This document shows, in pieces, positions 13,601 through 25,600 of a stretch of DNA of 64,000 bases (position 1 is its first letter; the number at the start of each line of letters is the position of its first letter). Source of the stretch: Triplophysa rosa (lineage: Eukaryota > Chordata > Actinopteri > Cypriniformes > Nemacheilidae); the NCBI RefSeq assembly GCF_024868665.1, contig NC_079890.1, positions 33,035,831 through 33,099,830 of the forward strand, written 5' to 3'. The notes below the pieces were generated by a model that was given only the letters and a program-made list of their open reading frames with translations, did not search any database and was not told where the DNA came from. Made by a program: the position numbers and the translations under genes.

Positions 13601-16600
13601 ACTGTGCTGTTTGGTATCATTGTGTGCACCACACTGAACATGGACCAGAGAAAGCAAAGGATAGAGTTGTCTGAGGAGCTCAGAAAGAAAATAATAGACA
13701 AGCATGGTAAAGGTAAAGGCTACAAGACCATCTACAAGCAGCTCGATGTTCCTGTGACAATGGTGGATGCCAATTACTTTTGTCAGTTTCAAGTTATTTC
13801 AGAGAAAATTGTGCATTCTTTGTTTTTTGTGGAGAGGTACCAACAAATTTGAGCACGTCTGTATGCTGGTTAGTGTGTAATTCACACTAGCCACTTTGCA
13901 CATCCCCATGCATGACCTTTGCATTTTAATTGGGTCTACAGAACTAAAACAAAATTCTTCCTAAATGTAACTTCAATAAAAAGAACATTCTTTCTGACAT
14001 TTTCTACTTTATATCTTCACATGAAGGACAGATAAAAGTGTCCAATGTTATAGTGATTACAATCCAAAATTGGCATATTTCTTCAAAATACCAGGAAAGT
14101 ACATCCATAAGTTACAAATAAAATGCTTTTAATCATTTCTTCACTACAGGTGACGCTAGTGCATTATCCTACACACTGTAATCTCTTCAAATGTCCAACA
14201 TCATAATTAATGCGTAAAAGAGTTAGAAATTGTATTTTACATTTTGAAAAGAACTCTACTTCCTCCTCTGAATGACCCAAAACACAATATACCAGCATGC
14301 TGTGGACTTACCCTGCAAGTTTTCTGAGCCAAGCGTCCATGGCTCGTCCGAGTCAAAGTGAGTGTCTCCGCCCATCCCTGGACCAGGGAAGTAAGCATGT
14401 GCCAGGAATCCCCCCTCTCCATCAAAGGGTGAGCTGTCACCATGGAAACCAGAGGCGAAGAAGATCATGATGTCAGGTTCCTTCCGACGGCCGTATTTGA
14501 CCTCAAAATAAGGAATTTCATCGAATTTGAGGGGTGTCACCTTCTCCCACACCTTGAAGGCCCTTCGGATGGCCTCATACGAGTTGTACTCGCCGATCTT
14601 CGGGGTGTAGTTCTGAATACTGCAGACATGCCAGAAACAAATAAGAATTCATCAACTTTAGATACAACATTGCCACACTGAATTATTGTAGATGAAGGAG
14701 AATATATGGTGGATGGGCGGATAGTGGAAAAGTAAATCGCACACACCTAAAAGTCAATTGGGTCTTGTCCCATTTGTGGCCAGTGAGTGCGTATCTTTTC
14801 CGTCGGACGTTGGTTTTGATTTGACCCCCGAACTTATCTGGTACACCACAGCGGGGTCTTTTCATGGCCCTTTCAAGAGAAAAACCAGAGACCAAGTTAA
14901 TGAGGATACATGACATAAAATCCTTTAACATAAGCTGAAAAAGAACTTTTCCTTATTATTGGTGCGTCCTGGCTTTGATCATATTAGTATTTCCTTTAAA
15001 CGTCATTTTTTATAGTGAAGATCTATGGAATATTGATAAACAAATGTTTTTGCAGTATTTTACAACCAATGGTAGACAAGCATATTGGTACATAAACATG
15101 AATAAACATTTTGAAAAAGCAACGATCACAATGTTTTGAAAGCATAGCCATAGCAATTCAATATTACACGTGGTACTACAAGGTTTATTATAACCTCTAC
15201 AGAACAGCTTGTCAACCCTGTCTGAACAAAGTTATATATAAACGTTCTACTCATGTCATTATAAGACAAAAAATAACCAGAAGTCCTCCACTTAGACAAA
15301 CACTTCCATAGAGATTAGGTTAAAATAACCCAGAATGTGTTTGTAAGAATATCCTCTATAGAGTAGTATTATTCATGACTGCCTGTTCAGTTACAGGTTT
15401 AAAGGGATACTTTGGTAGCAAATAAAAATTTCCCCATGTTTTACTCACCCTCAAGGCATCCTAACTGAATATGGTTTTCTTCTTGAAGAATAATGCAGTC
15501 GGAGTTATAATACCACGTATCATTTTACTTCCAAGCGGTAGAATGAGAGTGAATGGGTGTTGACTTTTTGAAGCTCCAAAAAGTGCATCCATCGATCAAA
15601 GAACTGCTCGACACGGCTCCGTGGTCTTAACAAAGGTCTTCTGAAGCGAATCGATGCGTTTGTTTAAGAGAAATTTGTTTTATAACGCCGACTGCATTAT
15701 TCTTCAAGAAGAAAACCATATTCAGTTAGGATGCCTTTAGGGTGAATAAAACATGGGGAAATTTTGTGGTAGTAAAGTATCCCTTTAATTGGATATAACA
15801 GCCTATAGATGTTTTAACTAAGATGAACAGCAGCTGATGTGTTGCTTGTGTCTGCTGCCCTGAGGTCTACATTAACATCATGTGATGAAGAGTCTCTTAC
15901 TCGATGGTGGCTGGGTCTAACTCTCCGGTGATTTCCAGCCCATAAAAGCGCTGCATGTCGCTGATGGAGTTAGACAGGATTTGAGCCGAGCGCATGGTAG
16001 ACATCTGCCTGCTGGCCTGAGGGAGGTAACCGTACATTCGCAGCCAGGACTGAGAAAAAAAAAAGAGACAGGGGAAATTAAAGGGAGAGATCTGGTTTAA
16101 AAAGAGCATTTATTAAAGGTCCAATGTTCAATTTTTTGGAAGATTTATACACAAAGGCGCACAGTGGTGCGGTGTTTACAGAGTTTTTCCTTCAGAAAAG
16201 CGACTAGCGTCTTTTTTGATAAACATTAGCTTTCAATGAGTGGAAAAATGTCTCTCTCGGCGTCTTCTCTGTTCAGTGAGCGGCAGAAGCAGCACATTCA
16301 TGACCAAACCGGAGTGAGTACAAAATAGCACTTACAAGTACCTCTCATTGTGACTGCCTGGACATATGAACATAAACATATGTCTGTAATTATTATATTA
16401 TGTCTGACAACAGAAACATTAAATACATTAATACAAACAGTTGTAATAAAGTACAGTAAGTTCAGAGAGTAAACGCAAGAACAGTGTGATGACGAACATG
16501 CTAATTAGCACGTAACGCCTCCTTGCACCATAGTGACGGTCACGGTAATAATAGATTATGACAGATTTTTTACAAGCCTGTCCGTCAAAATGACAGACAA

Positions 16601-19600
16601 AGAAAACTCTAGCGCAACCTCTGAAAGAGTCAACAAAAATGACATTAAAGGAATAATTTGTCAACTTTTTAAGGTAGTCCACCCAAAAAACACATTTTGT
16701 TATCCTTTCTTCACCCTGACTATCTTTCTGTGGAAACCAAAATATATTTTGCGAGATGACTTGGTGGTTTTGTGTTCATACAAGGGAAATCAATGGGGGG
16801 AAATACTGTTACCAACATATCCAAAATATCTTTATTTGTGTTTTGCGGAAGAAATAAAATGTGGGTAAACATTTATTTTTGGATGAACTTTCCTGTAAGG
16901 GCAATGAACATCAGTCTTACACTGACAATGAAGGAGAAATTAGATCTTGCCACACTCTGCAAGAACGTCACACCTGTTATAAGAGACACATAATACTATA
17001 TGCCAGACTGTGGGAGAACATGAGGCGGATGTGAACGCAGATTGAGGGGTGACTGCACCAGCTGGAAAAAGCCCATTTATAAGCCTTCAGAAACAGACAG
17101 AAGCCACTCTGCACTCACTGCTGGGGGGTTTCCTGAGGCTACAGACATGCATGAAGTCACTGCTCTGCTTCCATATGGCCCACTTGTTAGATGTGGGGAT
17201 TTCAGAAGCCAGAGGGTCTTCTTGTTCATTAAATAGGGTGAAGTGGGGGTGAGGGTCGGACTCTTGTGTGGTGCTTCTACTGTTAATCTTCCTTAATTAG
17301 GCAATTAGCAAAAATTGGGCAATTAAACTGCCCATTGTTGAGCCTGCCCTGTGGTGACAGTAACCAGGATGTGCTGCACCAGACAGATCTCCCCACAGGC
17401 AAGTAACCTCACAAATGTTCTGAGATCTACTTCATAACTCAATAACTGTCTTCTAGACAGCAATGAAATTCAATGAAGAGCAAACAGAGATGTTTACCGA
17501 TACTCCTGAGAAAAACGCCCACGTAATCTTACCTCTGTTCTCTAGATATTAACAACTCAACTCGCCTGCTGTGCTCAGATGGGCCAATATAGTGAGATTT
17601 GTGATCAAAAGTCAGATCCCAGAGGCAAAACCTATTGGTCAAAAATTGACATTTAATTTCTCAGGAGATATGACAATTGTTCAAATATATAAAAAGGTTT
17701 GGAGCTGTAAAAAATTCAAAACTAATAATTGGATTGTATAGGTAAAATAATCAGGATTTGCGAAAATTTAAAGAGGAATGGTCATATTAAAATCTTTAAT
17801 AATACTGATTTCTGATAAGCAGAAATCTCAGATTGTGACAGAGCTCAGATTGTGACAGATTTGTGAAATTTGTGGGTCTGGAGTCTGGACCTTCGTTTAA
17901 GACAGGCTAGACTTACACCGTGTCTACACCGGATGCGGCACGGCGCGATGCGACAAGAGACAATATAACAAATTAGAACCCATTATAATTTTAAAATTTG
18001 TCCACACCGGACGTGGCGCGACAATCCCATTAGAACAAGCCATGTGTCGCACCGCGTCCGGTGTAGACACGGTGTCAATCAAAAGTTTCCATTTGCTCTA
18101 CTTTTTATCTCATTGAAGTCTAGGATAAATAATTGAGATTAAAGAGAACTCATCTGTGATTTTTTTGTTGGTGATATTCAAACATTTAAAACAAAACAGA
18201 AACCCCATCAGATTTTTCCCAAACCAAAGTGTCTTAGCTAAGATATCCACGTACTTTAAAGTTCTGTATGTCAAAAAAATGTCCTGTTTGTTTCTATTTT
18301 CTATTTCACTTAAAGGTCCAGTGTATGACATTTAGTAGCATCTATTGGAGAGGTTGCAAATTACACCCAAGGGCTCACTCCATCCCTCCCTTGAAGCACT
18401 ATGGCGGCAGACACAGGACTAAGATGTCTTCATGTTTTCGCTTCTTTCCCGAACGCGCTCTGTAGAACAGTTTGTCCGTTTAGGGCTACTGTAGAAACAA
18501 CATGGCAAATTCCATGCAAGGGGACCTGCGGTGTATGTAGATAGAAATGGCTCATTCTAAGGTAATAAAAACATAACACTTCATTATGTAAGATCTTTAT
18601 ACACCTCTGAAGACATAATTATGTATGTTATATTGCATTTCTGTCAATAGATCCTCCAAAAAATCACACAGCATCTTTAAGTAAGGTACTATGAGAGCAA
18701 CATCTGAAGCAAGGTTGATACTTGAATAACACTTGAAGACTTCAAATGAGAATTGCAATAAAAAATGATTCCATTAGCAGTTTGAAAATGTCTCTCGCAA
18801 GTTTATATTTTGCGATTTTATTTTCACAACATATTGTATGTAATATAGATGTCAGAACTTCAGATTAAAATCTCAGTTCAATAGGCACAATAAAATAAAC
18901 AAGCTGCAATATTGAAAGGATCACTTAGGACAAAATGCTCTGGATTGTGTTTGTGACTTGACAGGGTTGGACTTCAGCTGGCATTTATTAGCAGGGGGTC
19001 AATGTGAATACCCCTTCTAGACTTCTGGATGAATGTAGGGGTTCACTGACTTTATAATGTCCCCTTCTCTTTCTACTTTGTCACACAGTTGCCTGGCCTG
19101 GACACCCCCTTTTTCACTGCCACACAAAACAAGGACCTTTATAAGAACCTGTGAAGGTAGCTGAATAACACACAAATAGTTCAATAGATGGCACTGTTTC
19201 TGGCCGTGGCTAATATGCCCACCGCCAAAATGTTGATCAGCACACATGGGAAAATCCAGAATACAACAACACCATGCCTGCCTTTTTCTCCCAAAGTCTC
19301 AACATTATTTGTGCATATTATGTTTTGTTCATTACGGTCATTCTTTTTGAGCAAAAATGGAGATTCCCTACATCTTACAACATCCCTTAAAACATGTTTT
19401 GTTTTTCACAGAAACACACAATGACACGGCATTGCAACAACTTGACGATGAGTAAATGATGACAATGTTTTTGTGTATCTGTATGAAAAATCTCCTTCAA
19501 GTGAACAAACCATTCACAATTTAAAATACAAACATTCCCTCATACATTTAATCTAAAACCTGGGTAAAAAGTCCATGTTATTTAACATCCCTCATGTTTA

Positions 19601-22600
19601 ATCAAAGTATCCACAGATTTCATACTCACCCTGACCCACAATCGTGTTTGTATCAGTCTATACACTATAAGAAGGGAAGTGCTGAAGGGCTGTTCAGTGT
19701 AGCACACACCTCACCCTATAGATAAGACTGTGTTTCTTTCAGTCGGTCTGAGCCCTGGGGCTTTTAGCAGGGCAAGAGGTGGAAGGGTGTGTGTCCTCCC
19801 ACAAGAGGAGAAACACATTAACCCAGTGTTCTCCCTACTGGCTAACAAGAGAGAACAACTTTTGTGGTTTCTATATCTCAAGGTCACCTAAAGTCATTCG
19901 GCTAAATATTCATTGAAGGACACAAATGACAAGTTCTTCAGACCCCCCTTTTAAAAGCATAAAGTGTTTCAGCGTCCACCACCACAACATCCCATGTCTT
20001 GCATACAGAGTAAGTTTTGCAGTCAAAAGAGGCAAGGAGGGCCATCTTTCTCTCCAATCAAGCGCCGTGCCAGCCGCTGCCTCAATGGGACCTTGAGAGC
20101 GTCTGCCAATAGCACGTCCTCCAGGAACCTGTGATTCACAACGCGCTGTAAAAGGACTCGGGTTTTGTGTGCGAGAGTGTGTGTGTGTGTGTGTCCAGAA
20201 CAATGTCAGCCAAGATTCTAACGGCTAGAGAGTGCTATTATTCTTCAGCCTTGGGTGCATGCCATCTTTTCGGTCATTAAGTGAAAGGCAACGTAGAGCG
20301 GGCAAACCGGATCAAGTGAAAGTGATTAAGGGGGAGGAATAAAATAAGTTTGGTAAGTTTGCGTTTGGTGCTCCAGACAGGATCCTGAATCAGATTTGTT
20401 AGGTAACTGGTCAAGGGAGCAGTGCATTGATTGTTGGTAACCTAACCATTCACCATTCACTTGCATTGGTTTCATATCAATGAAAGTCAAAGGGTACCAC
20501 CATTGTTCGTTTACCAACATTTTTCAAAATATCTTCTCTTGTGTTCTGCAGAAGAAAAAGTCTTTGAAGGTTTGAAAGAGGGCTAGTAAATGATGACAGA
20601 ATTTTTTTTTTAACTATTACAATAAAATATAGAAATATGGATAGGGCTGTGACGGTGGCTGTGACAACCGCACCACCGCGGTGGTAAAGTGCCATGACGG
20701 TAGAGAACGGCCACCGGCGGTAGTGCACGTCACTCTGACAAATATAGGTGTAATAAATATGAGAGTTGCGATAACGATTGCTAGTTGTAGCCTTTCAGTT
20801 GTGGATGGTTTTATTTAAAAGATTTTACATTAACAGAAATGATTGGCATACGTTTCCGTTAATGCGTTCGAGCGCGGGCCTACACGGCAAAACCCAGGTT
20901 ATTCTGCGGGTTTTGCAATGGATCTTGTTGTGAAATGAACAGATACGTAAAATCAAAACTGGCTATGACCCGCTTGCTTAGTGTCGGAGCGCGCGCAGGT
21001 TTTGCCGCGGTTGCGGAGAGACATCTCTTCATTTGCGCTCCTGTGCACATCTTCTGAACGCGCATTTAGTGCAGCTGTACACATTTTAATCTGGACAATG
21101 TCAACAAGTAAGTTTCACATCAACGAGTCGGAAAAAGTAAAGTTTTTATGGCAATCTGAATAGGAAAGCCAATGTAGGTTTAAACAGTTTGTTTCAAATG
21201 GAATTGTCAAGGACTGTAAGGGTTAATACGCCACTGACTGAAGTTACTGCAACAAGAGCTTTTTTATTTAGTATTTAGCTTTATTATATCATTTAAGTTT
21301 TCATTATTTACTGATGTTTATTTAAATGTTTTATATGCTGTAGTGTGCCGTTTCACTGATGGATTTGCACGTTAAACATTGACGGATGTTTCATCCTCAT
21401 TTATTTCAGATATCATATTTCAATTTCAAGTATTTAACAATTTCAAGTATTTAAATAAGGTCTATACTTCTCTTCCACTCGTCATGTGGTTGCTACACGC
21501 AAATATAATAATATAAATATTATTTATATAAATAATATATATTTCTCAACCACCGCACCACCGCGGTCGATTTGTCTATTACCACCGCGGTGGTAAAAAA
21601 CTGCCACCGTCACAGCCCTAAATATGGATTGATTGAATTTTATTGAATTTTATCAAAGTTTGTGTTGTTGTCTTAGCAACAAATCAAACCAAAACTTCAC
21701 AAAATAAAATTAATGAATGGTCCAGTGTATGAAATTTAGTGTCATCTAGTGTCGAGCTTGTGAATTGCAACCAACGGCTCACTGCGCCGTTCACCCCTTC
21801 CTTTCGAAGCACTACGGTGGCTGCCACAGCACTAAGATGTCATCAAGTTTTCACTTCTTTGCCGAAGGAGATGACATATTACCGAAACACGCTCTATAGA
21901 GTAGTTTGTCCATTTAGGGCTACTGTAGAAACAGGGGAACCACGTGTATGTAGATAGAAATAGCTCATTCTAAGCAGTGCTTCATTTGTAATTGAAAATT
22001 TCCCGGAACAAAATCAGCAATTGAAAGGCGCTGCGACCGACACAGACCATACAACTTAAATTATCCCGGAACAAGTTTTTTTATGTGTGTAGCTGACGTG
22101 ATTATTATAAAACACCACTGACATTCAGTTTACTATTCTGCGCCAAGTGACAAGTAAATAAATTAAATCGCTCACATTGTCTAATCTTCAAGAATAGCCC
22201 ACAGGACAATATATATTTATCTCTTCCCGCTGTTCACTGCGTGCAAAACTATAAGCTTCACCAACCAATGAGGGTGATTTTCAATTAAACCTCTAAATTC
22301 ATCCGCATAAGCCCACTCCGTACTGGCGCGGTCTCACTCACTCATTCACACAGTCACTTCACCATGCTCATGTGTAGGCTTGTTCGAGCTCATTCGGCAC
22401 TTTTCCGACCGATCGGCGAGATTAGCCGCTTGCAGTCGACGAAGGAGTTGAAAAAGGAGCAGTCAAGTCGGACACCTGGAAAAACACCTGCTGCTTGCCG
22501 TAGTTACGTTCGCGCCGTGTTTCCTTTTCAAAGCGCGAATTAAGTGGATTTGCATAGTGGATTAGTGGATAAATAAACACTTCACATTGCATATGTTATG

Positions 22601-25600
22601 TGCTGCTTAACACTGTCTGCCTAAAAATCATGGTAAACATAAGCATATATTATTAAATTACCAACGGAGTCCGTATTCGTTTCATTTTTATTTTATTAAA
22701 CGACACAAAATAACATGTTATTATGATTATACGAACAGAGTTTTAGCTGTTTTAAAAACATGCATTAATAAGTATTAGTTGAACTGAAGGTGTTATAATA
22801 AACCCGAAACGCATGTGATCGTTGTCATGCGGTGTATCTAGCCAATCATGAAAAGCTGTGTCGTCATCACAGCCTGGTGCAGCCGCTCCTGAGATGCTGC
22901 ACCGGCTGAGCAAGCCGGCTGTTCTCGAAACGCTCTCGCGGTACATTGACGCGCCGGTTCAAGTCGGACAAAATTTCTAACTGGCATGCACTGCTTCAAG
23001 TCAGATTTCGATCGATCTGCTCAGCGCCGCATCAAGTTGAACAAGCCTAATGCCAGATTGTTTAAAACAAATACCGGAACGCCAAAGTAAAAAATCTCAA
23101 ATTAAGCACTGATTCTAAGGTAAGAAAAACATAACACTTCATTATGTAAGGTCTTCATACACCTCTGAACACATAGTTATGTATATTATCTTGCATTTCT
23201 GTGGATCCTCCAAAAAATGACACATCGGACATGCCTTTGAGGCCAGTAGCCCTCCATACAAGTTTTGGAAAAGGCTAGTGGGTAGCTGAGTTGACCCCGA
23301 CTCTTAATAAGAGGAACAGACCTACCAGTCATCTACTAAGACACAGACACAAGTGCCGTTTCCTAGTCCAATCACATCTCATTATACTTTACGTTCATAA
23401 TAACAAACAGACCTCGGAGCACCAGAGATGGTCCTGATATGCCCGATATTACCGTGGATACACAGGGACGGACATAACAAGTGGCGCTCCAGGGGTTAAA
23501 CGCAAGACCGTGATAATGTTTCAGGAGGTGATACAGTCGGCTCCTTCTGTTCTACTGTTCTCATACCCCCCACCCAAATCCCGCTTGAGTTTGTTCTGTA
23601 TCTATCTTGCTACACTTATGAATGTAGTCAGCTGAACACAAGAAGTCTCATTGTTGTGCCTCGGGAGCCCTGCAGGCCTAAACATCTCACTCTGTTTCTG
23701 TTTGTGACCTATTTAGAAAACAGCTGTTGACTTCACCAATCACAGGCAGCACAAAGAAGCAAGCCACACCATCACACTTTCCAAATCACCAAACATTTCC
23801 TTATATATTTCCTTCATGGCATGGCCAGATGGGATTGTATTTTCTCATGAACCGGTAACTGTCATGCTAATAGTGAGTGAAACAGAATGCCTACAACCTG
23901 AAGGCAACTTCTGAAGCTACATGTTTGCCGCAAGCTGCATTCAGAACCGGATAAAGTCATATCTATGTTTGGAAGAGAGAATGCAATGCTATGAAGTATT
24001 GTATCGCAAATAGCAGAACAACAAAAGGCTCTCTGACCAACACCCACACACACACATATTCTCAACACTCCCTATTCTCACTCAAGCGTCTATTCTGTTT
24101 GTGCTATGCTCAACGGCCACACAAGCTTTCTTTGTCACTCATGATGAACTTCAAAGGAATACGCCTGACTTATCTTACATTATAGTAAAAATGAAGATAC
24201 AAAAGATCCCTCCTATGAACTCTTTTTGTTGCTCACTCACAGTGACAAAAATTCAAGAAGTTGAAATCTTATGATCGCATGATAGAGCTTATGATGTTTT
24301 GTTTATCACAATGTTGAGTTTACTCACATAGCACTATGTGACGCGACCTTGAGCTATGGAAAGGCACTATATAAATAAAACTACTTCTTCTACTCACTGG
24401 AACTTTTTTGCATCCTTGAAACCTGACATCCAGAACCCATAAATAAGAATGCATGCATAACAATCCCAGAATTATCCGAACGCTACAACCATAGTAGGAA
24501 ATATTGCTGGTGAACACAAAAGAAGATATTTTGAAGAATGTAGGAAAACAAACTGTTCTGGGGCACTTTTGACTCCCATTGTCATTTTTCCTACTAATGT
24601 AGTCAATGGTGGCCAAGAACTGTTTGGTTTCAAACATTCTTTTAAATATCTTTCTCTGTGTTCATCAGAACAAACAAATTTATACAGATTTGGAACAACT
24701 CGAGGGTGAGTAAATAATGATGACAGAATTTTTTTTTGCGCGAACTGTCCCTTTAAACATTCTCATAAATAATGGAAGAAAACGAAACACGTTTGGAGAG
24801 AAAAAACAGCAATGGCACGTGTTGTAGATGGCTGCAAAACACAACCTGTAAAGATGCTAGCATTACAAAATTGAGAAGCAGAACGTATCGCAGACGTGGC
24901 AGCGAGGATTGACAATGTAAGACACCAGACATTCTCGTTGACAATGCTTTTCAACACTCCTCTAGGTTCTACTGAACCTATAGTTCACAAAGCATGTGGG
25001 TAACAACTGTCTGGTTTGAAAGTATCTCAAATTCTACTTAACATCTCAAAACCTTAATGATTAAAACACCCCCGAATCAAACATCCAGGCCAGTGGCACA
25101 CCTCTGGTTTTAATAACATCATCCATTATGGGCCACCAAGTTTAAGCAACTATCTTTCCCATCCTACTGTGAAAATGACTGTTCTAATACTTCAAGCCTC
25201 TGACACCTCAAAATCAATATGAGGTTTGCTGTCAGATTTAGTGATTAGCTCAAATAAAGAAACATTTCTGAAATTCAGAGAGCTTGTTATTCTGTCAGTC
25301 TTCATATACAGTGCCAGACCACCAATGACAGGGTTTGGACCACTGCAGCATGTAATGGTACACCACAAACAAACCTTAAAACCACACTGCTGCAACAGTT
25401 TACACCCAACATAAAAAAATGTCAAATGTCTTCAAAGTATAGAATACTGGTGTTTAAAAAGCAATGCCTTTAGTAAGAACTTCTTAAATTACTCATGAAT
25501 GTTACAGGCAACATCTTAAAGGGATAGTTCACCCAAAAATGAAAAATATAAAGCACCAGTATGAGCACATAGAAAGATATTTGGAAAAACGTTAGTAATT

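Noticed and set aside
13604..13852. A separate host gene with a helix-turn-helix
   Set aside because: It lies wholly between Tc1-type ends with TA targets. It is a transposase remnant.
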